NCBI GenBank assembly: GCA_946530505.1
Contig: CAMNAD010000074.1
Coordinates: 1-7,246, forward strand
Reading direction: 5' to 3'
DNA length: 7,246 nucleotides
Source of the DNA: an uncultured Bacteroidales bacterium
GTDB lineage: Bacteria > Bacteroidota > Bacteroidia > Bacteroidales > UBA932
Shown: piece after piece, positions 1 to 5,607 of the stretch
Layout: every line of letters begins with the position of its first letter
Numbering within the stretch: the first letter of the stretch is position 1
Notes under the pieces: generated by a model
Databases searched by the model: none
What the model was told of the DNA's origin: nothing
The model's input: the letters and a program-made list of their open reading frames with translations, nothing else
Made by a program: the position numbers and the translations under genes

Positions 1-8
1 GTTCTTCG

Positions 9-46
9 GAAAGCCCGAACGAGAAATCGTCCGGGCTTTCTTTTTT
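9..46 (+). terminator. Intrinsic terminator of the upstream gene
   Basis: A 9-bp perfect stem pairs 9-17 (GAAAGCCCG) with 32-40 (CGGGCTTTC). After one A/C mismatch it continues with 4 bp (19-22 with 27-30), closed by a GAAA tetraloop at 23-26. Six T residues follow at 41-46. GC-rich stem plus T-tract is the classic Rho-independent form on the plus strand. The gene it ends lies before the window. There is no matching A-tract on the left side, so it is probably not bidirectional. Confidence 0.93.
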
Positions 47-48
47 AT

Positions 49-56
49 TATATTTG
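49..56 (+). promoter_or_regulatory. Bacteroidota-type -7 promoter element for the sugar-kinase-like gene
   Basis: TATATTTG matches the Bacteroidota -7 consensus TAnnTTTG exactly. It lies three bases after the T-tract of the preceding terminator and ends only 4 nt before the ATG at 61. No TTTG is visible at the expected -33 distance, because that stretch is occupied by the terminator stem. If used, transcription would begin at or within a base or two of the start codon, giving a leaderless mRNA. This is a pattern match only. Confidence 0.55.
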
Positions 57-60
57 TAAT

Positions 61-927
61 ATGAAACTTATTGTTGAATGCGGGGCGACCAAATCTGACT
101 GGACGCTGCTTGACGGAATTGAAATCCATACGTCTTTCAAGACAGAAGGCATGAATTTCTCTTCCGGAGATGATGAATTCATTGCCAGGTCTTTAGACGA
201 TGGTCTCCTGAAAATTCAGGATGCCTTGGATTCTGAATCCCTCGATGAAATCCATTTTTATGCCGCAGGTCTTTTCCCTTCTGAGGACTGCAATTCTCCA
301 TATCAGATACTGTATCATAAAATCTGCTCATATTTCCCGGAGACTGTCATACATCTTGAAAACGATCTGCTTGCGGCAGCGAGGGCGGTCTGCGGACATG
401 AACCCGGTATCGCCTGCATACTTGGCACAGGGTCCAATGTATGCGTATATGACGGCAGCCAGATAATCCGCAAAGTCTCCTCCGGTGGTTTTATCCTTGG
501 TGATGAAGGCAGCGCATCGGCACTTGGACGGGCTTTCATCTCCGATTATATTAAAGGACTTGTCCCTGAATGCGTCGGGCTTGCATTCGCTGAAAAATAC
601 GACCTTTCCTACCCTTCCGTCGTTCAGGGAGTTTATCATTCCGCATCCCCTGCTGCTTATCTGGGCCGTTTTGCTCCGGATATCATCTCTTTCTATGAGA
701 TCAACCATTATATGCAGCACCTTGTTGACGAGAACTTCCGCCGATTTATCGACAGGTGCATTCTGCCTTTGATAGGCCCGGGGGTATCAATGCCCATAGG
801 CGCAGTCGGTTCATTCGGATATGCATGCAAGGAAATCCTGGCTTCTCTTGGAGAGCAGGAAGGCGTTCACTTCAGAAGGTTTTTGAGATCTCCTTCCGAA
901 GGCCTGATAAAATATCACGCAGACTAA
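61..927 (+). CDS. BadF/BadG/BcrA/BcrD-type ATPase, N-acetylglucosamine-kinase-like
   Basis: This is a 288-residue cytosolic protein of the ASKHA (actin/hexokinase/Hsp70) fold. Visible motifs in order are the N-terminal phosphate-1 loop (residues 5-14, with GATKSD), an ND pair at 101-102 where the catalytic Asp of N-acetylglucosamine kinases lies, the phosphate-2 loop GTGSN at 122-126, the glycine-rich GGFILGDEGS at 142-151, and the adenosine-site GAVGSFG at 247-253. The length suits a complete single-domain member. Related proteins phosphorylate amino sugars or act as ATPase activators of dehydratases. The absence of an iron-sulfur cysteine cluster or partner subunit favours a sugar kinase, but the substrate cannot be read from sequence. 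The ATG at 61 is chosen because the terminator lies just upstream and the phosphate-1 loop starts at residue 5. No Shine-Dalgarno is present. Its stop overlaps that of the convergent glycosyltransferase gene. Confidence 0.85.
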   Translation: MKLIVECGATKSDWTLLDGIEIHTSFKTEGMNFSSGDDEFIARSLDDGLLKIQDALDSESLDEIHFYAAGLFPSEDCNSPYQILYHKICSYFPETVIHLENDLLAAARAVCGHEPGIACILGTGSNVCVYDGSQIIRKVSSGGFILGDEGSASALGRAFISDYIKGLVPECVGLAFAEKYDLSYPSVVQGVYHSASPAAYLGRFAPDIISFYEINHYMQHLVDENFRRFIDRCILPLIGPGVSMPIGAVGSFGYACKEILASLGEQEGVHFRRFLRSPSEGLIKYHAD

Positions 928-1874
928 AAAGTGTCTTTGATATTGTAATTGTTGCGATCGGAGCCGGAACGTGCAATCATTTCGCCAATGAATCCGGCGA
1001 GGAACAGGATTACACCGAGAATCACGGCCACCAATGCCAGGTAGAACAGAGGCTGGTCGGTAACTGCGCGGTAGCGTATGCCTTGTGCCTGGTGCACGAG
1101 TTTCGCGATGATAATCCATATCGTCATTACGAATCCGACCAGGAACATGAATATTCCGGAATAACCGAAAAAGTGCATGGGCTTTTTCCCGAAAGTCGAA
1201 AGGAACCACAGGCTGAGCAAATCAAGGAAACCGTTTACGAAACGATTCATCCCGAATTTGCTTTTACCGAATTTCCTTTTTTGGTGATGAACTGGGATTT
1301 CGCCGATTTGGTTAAAGCCTGCATTCTTGGCCAGATACGGGATATACCGGTGCATTTCGCCGTAAACTTCTATATTTTTCACGACTTCGCTTCGATAGGC
1401 CTTGAGCCCGCAGTTCATGTCGTGCAGCTTGATCCCTGTGATGCAACGGGCTGTTGCATTGTATAGTTTGCTGGGGAGATTCTTTGTCAGAACATTGTCT
1501 TTGCGGTGCTGTTTCCATCCGGACACTACGTCGAAGCCATCTTCCTTTATCTTCCTGTAGAGAGCGGGAATTTCGTTCGGGCTATCCTGAAGGTCGGCAT
1601 CCATAGTGATTACGACATCGCCCTCTGCGCGAGCAAAACCGCAATACAGAGCAGCGGATTTGCCATAGTTGCGGCGAAAACTGATTCCGTGTATGTGCGT
1701 GTCCTCGGCAGCAAGGCGCTTTACTACGCTCCAAGAACCATCATTGCTTCCGTCGTCGACCATTATGACTTCGTAGGAAAAGCGGTTTTCTTCCATTACT
1801 CTGGCAATCCATGCGGAGAGTTCCGGAAGTGATTCAGCCTCATTGAACAGGGGTATTATTACAGAAATGTCCAT
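924..1874 (-). CDS. Membrane-anchored family 2 glycosyltransferase (GtrB/DPM1-like)
   Basis: This 316-residue protein has an N-terminal GT-A domain and two C-terminal transmembrane helices. Visible are the opening VIIPLFNE strand (5-12), the nucleotide-binding DDGSNDGS (40-47), RRNYGKSAAL (67-76), the metal-binding DADLQD (92-97), and the basic KFGKSKFG loop (201-208) typical of polyprenyl-phosphate glycosyltransferases. Hydrophobic helices lie at about 236-260 and 276-297. Such enzymes move a sugar from a nucleotide donor to a lipid carrier (undecaprenyl or dolichyl phosphate) at the cytosolic face of the inner membrane. The donor sugar cannot be predicted. The ATG at 1874-1872 overlaps the upstream gene's TAA (TAATG on the minus strand), so translation is probably coupled. 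The TAG stop at 926-924 interlocks with the stop of the convergent gene, and no terminator hairpin follows. Confidence 0.92.
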   Translation of the reverse strand: MDISVIIPLFNEAESLPELSAWIARVMEENRFSYEVIMVDDGSNDGSWSVVKRLAAEDTHIHGISFRRNYGKSAALYCGFARAEGDVVITMDADLQDSPNEIPALYRKIKEDGFDVVSGWKQHRKDNVLTKNLPSKLYNATARCITGIKLHDMNCGLKAYRSEVVKNIEVYGEMHRYIPYLAKNAGFNQIGEIPVHHQKRKFGKSKFGMNRFVNGFLDLLSLWFLSTFGKKPMHFFGYSGIFMFLVGFVMTIWIIIAKLVHQAQGIRYRAVTDQPLFYLALVAVILGVILFLAGFIGEMIARSGSDRNNYNIKDTF

Positions 1875-2416
1875 TACCTATTATCGTTTGCAAAAGGATC
1901 GTCGCTCCCGCATATCTTGCCGGAGGCAATGGCGGAGATGATTATGCCAAGAAGGGAGCACCAGAAAAAGTTGACAAAGAAACTGACCGTAGGCATGGAT
2001 GATTCCATATTCATCATCCTTTCCATTTCTTCCGAGGTCAGAAAACTGGAGTAAACTTGTGCAACCGAGTCGAAGACACCGGAGAAAAAGCCCGTATCGA
2101 TGACGGTTACATACAACAGATAAAAGCCTGAATATACGAGGGAAGAACAAAGGGCAATATTGGCACCATACCGGAACGTCTTTGAACGGTTGTATTCATT
2201 TTCGGCGGCAAATGCACGCAGGAAACCCACCATCAACCAGATACACAGGGAGAATTTTGCTGCCCAGAGCACGAAACTGAGCAGGGTCAGGATGAATCCG
2301 CCATGCTCTATTTTCCCCATGAATGTTGTGACCAGAAAATAAATTGCCGCTACAGCGGCCAGAATCAGTCCGTTTTTCCCGGCATCATTGATGAATTTGT
2401 TCTTGTCTTCAGACAT
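1874..2416 (-). CDS. DUF4199-like four-helix membrane protein
   Basis: This is a 180-residue inner-membrane protein with four hydrophobic segments at about 15-33, 41-66, 84-106 and 144-164, a soluble Glu/Met-rich loop (about 110-142, with SEEMERMMNME), and a polar C-terminal tail (SDDPFANDNR). Size, helix layout and position directly upstream of a family 2 glycosyltransferase fit the DUF4199 proteins common in Bacteroidota. This family assignment is from memory and the function is unknown. A role beside the glycosyltransferase in lipid-linked sugar metabolism is only suggested by the TAATG coupling. I chose the ATG at 2416-2414 over the TTG four codons' reach upstream (2425-2423), because that TTG forms part of the likely -7 promoter element. 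There is no Shine-Dalgarno. Confidence 0.75.
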   Translation of the reverse strand: MSEDKNKFINDAGKNGLILAAVAAIYFLVTTFMGKIEHGGFILTLLSFVLWAAKFSLCIWLMVGFLRAFAAENEYNRSKTFRYGANIALCSSLVYSGFYLLYVTVIDTGFFSGVFDSVAQVYSSFLTSEEMERMMNMESSMPTVSFFVNFFWCSLLGIIISAIASGKICGSDDPFANDNR

Positions 2417-2422
2417 AATGCA

Positions 2423-2430
2423 CAAAGGTA
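2423..2430 (-). promoter_or_regulatory. -7 promoter element for the DUF4199-like/glycosyltransferase operon
   Basis: Read on the minus strand, 2430-2423 is TACCTTTG, an exact TAnnTTTG match. Six bases separate it from the ATG at 2416, so the predicted transcript starts at or just before the start codon and would be leaderless or nearly so. No clear TTTG is found in the -33 region, which coincides with the -7 element of the divergent thrS promoter. Confidence 0.6.
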
Positions 2431-2444
2431 GTAAATATTTTTCT

Positions 2445-2452
2445 TATCTTTG
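2445..2452 (+). promoter_or_regulatory. -7 promoter element for the thrS operon
   Basis: TATCTTTG is an exact match to the Bacteroidota TAnnTTTG consensus. It lies 22 nt before the thrS ATG at 2475, predicting a leader of about 16-18 nt. The -33 region falls on the -7 element of the divergent minus-strand promoter and shows no TTTG. The leader is too short for a T-box, attenuator or riboswitch. Confidence 0.65.
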
Positions 2453-2466
2453 TAGGCTAAATATAA

Positions 2467-2478
2467 ATGGCCGAATGA
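2467..2478 (+). other. Three-codon upstream ORF overlapping the thrS start
   Basis: ATG GCC GAA TGA encodes Met-Ala-Glu and stops on a TGA at 2476-2478 that overlaps the thrS ATG (2475-2477) as ATGA. It lies in a different frame from thrS and inside the predicted short leader. It could feed ribosomes to thrS by termination-reinitiation, compete with it, or be a chance ATG. Nothing here shows that it is translated. Confidence 0.25.
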
Positions 2479-4406
2479 TTAACATTACTTTCCCCGACGG
2501 CAGCGTCAAGCCCTTCGAAAGCGGCATCACTGCCTATGAAATTGCTCAGAGCATCTCTCCCCGTCTTGCAGCAGAAGTTCTTGCGGCAAGCGTGAATGGT
2601 GAAATCTACGATCTTATGCGCCCCATAACGGCAGACGCTGAAATCAAACTCCATAAGTGGGAAGACGAAGAAGCCAAGCATGTTTTTTGGCATTCTTCCT
2701 CGCACCTCATGGCCGAGGCTCTTGAAAGTCTCTACCCCGGAGTCAAATTCGGTATCGGCCCAGCCATCGAGAACGGTTTCTACTATGATGTAGACCTCGG
2801 CGGAGCTACTCTTACCGAAGCGGATCTCCCCAAGATCGAAAAGAAGATGCTGGAGCTCGCTCAAGGAAAGGAGGACTTCAAGCGCATCGAGGTCAGCAAG
2901 GCCGATGCAATGAAGCATTTCGAGGAGAAAGGTGACCAGTACAAGTGCGAACTGATCAGCGAACTCGAAGACGGGACCATTACCTACTATACCAACGGCT
3001 CTTTCACCGATCTTTGCCGCGGCCCTCACCTCCGCAATACCGAAGTGATCAAGGCTGTCAAACTCACGGCGATTGCCGGTGCTTATTGGCGTGGTGATGA
3101 GCATCGCCAGCAGCTTACACGTATCTACGGCATAACCTTCCCCAAGAAGAGCATGCTCGACGAGTACCTCGTCCTTCTTGAAGAAGCCAAGAAGCGCGAT
3201 CACCGCAAACTTGGCAAGGAGATGGGGCTTTTCACCTTCTCCAGCCGCGTGGGTATGGGGCTGCCCCTGTGGCTTCCCAAAGGCGCTGTCCTCCGCTACC
3301 AGCTCGAGACCTTCCTCCGTGCAAAGCTCAAGGAATACGGTTATCTTCAGGTGGTTACTCCCCACATCGGAAGCAAACAGTTGTATGTTACTTCCGGGCA
3401 CTGGGCAAAATACGGCAAGGACTCCTTCCAGCCCATCAAGACCCCTCAGGAGGGCGAAGAATATATGCTCAAACCTATGAACTGTCCTCACCACTGCGAG
3501 ATTTATGCATCGAGCCCTCACTCATACAAAGAACTTCCAATTCGCCTTGCCGAGTTCGGCACGGTGTATCGTTATGAGCAGAGCGGCGAGTTGCACGGAC
3601 TCACCAGAGTTCGCTGTTTTACCCAGGACGATGCCCATATGTATGTGCGTCCTGATCAGCTCAAGGACGAGTTCAAGAAGGTCATCGACTTGATACAGTA
3701 CGTGTTCAAAGTATTCAAATTTGACAAGTTCAAAGCTCAGATATCCCTTCGCGACAAGGTCAACCGTGATAAGTATATCGGAAGCGAGGAGAACTGGGAA
3801 AGGGCCGAGAGGGCTATCATAGAGTCCTGCGAGGAAAAGGGCCTTCCTGCAAAGGTTGAGTACGGAGAGGCTGCTTTCTACGGACCAAAACTCGACTTTA
3901 TGGTTAAGGATGCCCTCGGACGCGAGTGGCAGTTGGGAACCATTCAGGTGGACTACAATCTTCCCGAGCGTTTCGAACTCGAGTATATAGATGCCGACGG
4001 CACAAAGAAGCGCCCTATCATGATTCACCGTGCTCCTTTCGGCAGCATCGAGCGCTTTACCGCAGTGCTGCTTGAGCATACGGCCGGGCATCTGCCTGTC
4101 TGGCTTGCTCCTGAGCAGGTTAAAGTACTGCCAATCAGTGAGAAATTTGAAAATTATGCAAAAAAAGTTTGCGAATTGCTAAATAATTCCGAAATTCGCG
4201 CTTCAATAGACTCCCGCAACGAGACGCTCGGCAAGAGAATCAGGGATATAGCCCAGTACAGAGTGCCTCTGCTTGTGGTTGTCGGTGAAAAGGAAGAAGC
4301 CGACGGCACCGTCTCTGTCCGCAGGGAAGGGGTGAACGTGGGCACTATGAGTGCGGAAGACTTTGTTAAATATGTTAAGTCAGCAGTTGCTGAAGAGTTA
4401 GCTTAA
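2475..4406 (+). CDS. thrS: Threonine--tRNA ligase
   Basis: This cytosolic class II synthetase attaches threonine to tRNA-Thr. At 643 residues it is almost the E. coli length (642). Domains in order are a TGS domain (about 1-60), the editing domain with H73-x3-H77 and C181-x3-H185 (second-additional-domain signature that clears mischarged serine), the catalytic core with the zinc ligands C337 (in MNCPHHC), H388 (in DDAH) and H518 (in IHRAPFGS), and a C-terminal anticodon-binding domain (about 540-643). All key residues are present. The frame stays open upstream to 2388, but the ATG at 2475 gives the family N-terminus (MINITFPDGS) and the upstream part would contain the promoter. It is the first gene of the operon, and infC follows with no spacer. 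E. coli-type autoregulation needs a long structured leader, and none fits here. Confidence 0.98.
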   Translation: MINITFPDGSVKPFESGITAYEIAQSISPRLAAEVLAASVNGEIYDLMRPITADAEIKLHKWEDEEAKHVFWHSSSHLMAEALESLYPGVKFGIGPAIENGFYYDVDLGGATLTEADLPKIEKKMLELAQGKEDFKRIEVSKADAMKHFEEKGDQYKCELISELEDGTITYYTNGSFTDLCRGPHLRNTEVIKAVKLTAIAGAYWRGDEHRQQLTRIYGITFPKKSMLDEYLVLLEEAKKRDHRKLGKEMGLFTFSSRVGMGLPLWLPKGAVLRYQLETFLRAKLKEYGYLQVVTPHIGSKQLYVTSGHWAKYGKDSFQPIKTPQEGEEYMLKPMNCPHHCEIYASSPHSYKELPIRLAEFGTVYRYEQSGELHGLTRVRCFTQDDAHMYVRPDQLKDEFKKVIDLIQYVFKVFKFDKFKAQISLRDKVNRDKYIGSEENWERAERAIIESCEEKGLPAKVEYGEAAFYGPKLDFMVKDALGREWQLGTIQVDYNLPERFELEYIDADGTKKRPIMIHRAPFGSIERFTAVLLEHTAGHLPVWLAPEQVKVLPISEKFENYAKKVCELLNNSEIRASIDSRNETLGKRIRDIAQYRVPLLVVVGEKEEADGTVSVRREGVNVGTMSAEDFVKYVKSAVAEELA

Positions 4407-5000
4407 ATGCCAGGACCTTACAAACCGAAACCTTCGGGTTTCAAAAAGACTCGCAAGCCCGATCCGCGTTTCCAGCAGAAGCGCGACGAGAACGAGTCAC
4501 CTATAAACGAGCAGATCACCGCTCCTCAGGTACGCCTTGTCGGAGAGAATATCCCCGAGCAGGGTGTGTACCCACTTGCCAAGGCTCTTGGCTTGGCGGA
4601 CGAGATGGAACTCGACCTGGTGCTTATCAGCGACAAGGCTGATCCGCCTGTGTGCAAGATACTTGATTATCAGAAGTATCTTTATCAGCAGCGCAAGAAG
4701 GCGAAGGAAATGAAGTCCAATTCCGCAAAGGTTGTGTTGAAGGAGATAAGGTTCGGCCCCAATACCGACGAGCACGACTTCCAGTTTAAACTGAAGCATG
4801 CACAGGAGTTCCTCCAGGAGGGCTCAAAGGTAAAGGCCACCATCTTCTTCCGCGGCCGCTCCATCATGTTCAAGGATCAGGGCGAAAAGCAGTTGCTCCG
4901 TTTTGCCGTCGAACTTGAAGAATTCGGCAGGGCGGAGAATATGCCTACGCTTGAGGGCAAGAGGATGCATATCATCATTGCCCCTGTTAAAAAGAAATAG
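4407..5000 (+). CDS. infC: Translation initiation factor IF3
   Basis: IF3 binds the 30S subunit, keeps it apart from 50S and checks start-codon and initiator-tRNA pairing. This 197-residue form has a proline- and lysine-rich N-terminal extension (1-32), the N-domain beginning INEQI at 33-37, the linker helix around 87-106 (with YQQRKKAKEMK), and the C-domain with KEIRFGPNTDEHDF (from 112) and FFRGRSIMF. The extension is longer than in E. coli, and no alternative ATG lies between 4407 and the N-domain. The start is a plain ATG directly after the thrS stop (TAAATG), so the AUU-start autoregulation known in enterobacteria cannot work in the same way here. Translation is probably coupled to thrS. 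The stop is TAG, while its plus-strand operon neighbours use TAA. Confidence 0.97.
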   Translation: MPGPYKPKPSGFKKTRKPDPRFQQKRDENESPINEQITAPQVRLVGENIPEQGVYPLAKALGLADEMELDLVLISDKADPPVCKILDYQKYLYQQRKKAKEMKSNSAKVVLKEIRFGPNTDEHDFQFKLKHAQEFLQEGSKVKATIFFRGRSIMFKDQGEKQLLRFAVELEEFGRAENMPTLEGKRMHIIIAPVKKK

Positions 5001-5001
5001 T

Positions 5002-5037
5002 CCGCAGTGTTTGCGGTAATGTATATTTATTAATAAA
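5002..5037 (+). promoter_or_regulatory. Hairpin plus AT palindrome in the infC-rpmI gap
   Basis: The only sizeable spacer within the operon (5001-5049) holds a 5-bp stem CCGCA (5002-5006) / TGCGG (5012-5016) with a 5-nt loop. It is followed by the perfect 12-bp palindrome TTTATTAATAAA (5026-5037) and an A-rich run up to the rpmI ATG. No T-tract follows the hairpin, so it is not an intrinsic terminator. Ribosomal protein L20 represses rpmI-rplT through leader RNA in other bacteria, so this is the natural place for such a site. I cannot match a known L20 RNA motif. Confidence 0.35.
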
Positions 5038-5049
5038 AACAAAAGAACA

Positions 5050-5244
5050 ATGGCAAAGCTTAAAACCAATTCCGGTGCCAAAAAGCGTTTCACGCTTACC
5101 GGGTCGGGAAAAATCAAGAGGAAACACGCTTACCACAGCCACATCCTCACCAAGAAGACCAAGAAACAGAAAAGGAATCTTGATCATTTCGCCATCCTCG
5201 ACAAAGTCGATGAGAAGCGAGTAAAAGAATTGTTGGTTCTCTAA
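5050..5244 (+). CDS. rpmI: 50S ribosomal protein bL35
   Basis: This 64-residue, very basic protein has the family signature KLKTNSGAKKRF (3-14), followed by TGSGKIKRKHAYHSHIL, and ends in the RVKELLVL tail. It is a structural protein of the large subunit. Length is normal for the family. It sits between infC and rplT, the conserved bacterial arrangement. The start is preceded by an A-rich stretch (AAAACAAAAGAACA) without a Shine-Dalgarno, the usual situation in Bacteroidota. Confidence 0.98.
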   Translation: MAKLKTNSGAKKRFTLTGSGKIKRKHAYHSHILTKKTKKQKRNLDHFAILDKVDEKRVKELLVL

Positions 5245-5256
5245 AAAAGTTAAATT

Positions 5257-5601
5257 ATGCCTAGATCAGTCAACTCAGTCGCCTCAAGGGCGCGCCGCAA
5301 GAAGATTCTCAAGAGAACCCGCGGTAACTTCCTCTCCAGAAAGAATGTCTGGACCGTAGCAAAAAACACTTACGAGAAAGGTCTTACCTATGCATACCGC
5401 GACCGCCGTCGCAAGAAGGGAGCTTTCCGTGCTCTGTGGATCCAGCGTATCAACGCCGCTGCCCGCCAGTACGGACTCAGCTACTCTCAGTTCATGGGTA
5501 AGCTTGCAAAGCAGAACATCGGTCTTAACCGTAAGGTGCTTGCCGACCTTGCAATGAACAACCCCAAGGCGTTCGAAGCAATCATCAACTCCGTAAAGTA
5601 A
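5257..5601 (+). CDS. rplT: 50S ribosomal protein bL20
   Basis: This 114-residue basic protein matches L20 along its length: PRSVNSVASRARRKKILKR at the N-terminus (the long extension that threads into 23S rRNA), then the RRRKKGAFRALWIQRINAA block, GLSYSQFM and LNRKVLADLA. L20 is needed early in large-subunit assembly and represses its own operon in E. coli and Bacillus. Twelve A/T-rich bases separate it from rpmI and only six separate it from the lepB start, so translation into lepB is likely coupled. Confidence 0.98.
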   Translation: MPRSVNSVASRARRKKILKRTRGNFLSRKNVWTVAKNTYEKGLTYAYRDRRRKKGAFRALWIQRINAAARQYGLSYSQFMGKLAKQNIGLNRKVLADLAMNNPKAFEAIINSVK

Positions 5602-5607
5602 AGTGAA

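Noticed and set aside
885..906. Short CCTT/AAGG hairpin near the convergent stops, considered as a terminator
   Set aside because: The stem is only 4 bp and no T-tract follows on either strand.
756..1466. A 236-codon open frame on the plus strand covering the end of the kinase-like gene and much of the glycosyltransferase
   Set aside because: It is antisense to a clear glycosyltransferase, has no start context, and its His/Glu-rich product resembles no family.
2417..2425. TTG start at 2425 for the DUF4199-like gene
   Set aside because: The TTG is the last part of the TACCTTTG promoter element, so the codon would lie upstream of the expected transcript start.
2388..2474. Upstream extension of thrS to an earlier ATG at 2388
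   Set aside because: It would overlap the divergent gene and contain the -7 promoter element. The family N-terminus begins at 2475.
2453..2474. T-box or attenuator controlling thrS
   Set aside because: The predicted leader is about 16-22 nt and holds no hairpin or terminator.
2457..3521. A 354-codon open frame on the minus strand, antisense to thrS
   Set aside because: It lies wholly across thrS, whose protein is unmistakable and full length. The antisense product shows no recognisable domain, and its openness follows from thrS codon use.
5022..5029. TATATTTA as an internal promoter for rpmI
   Set aside because: The last base of the TAnnTTTG consensus is wrong and no TTTG lies at the right distance upstream. 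It fits better as part of an A/T-rich leader.
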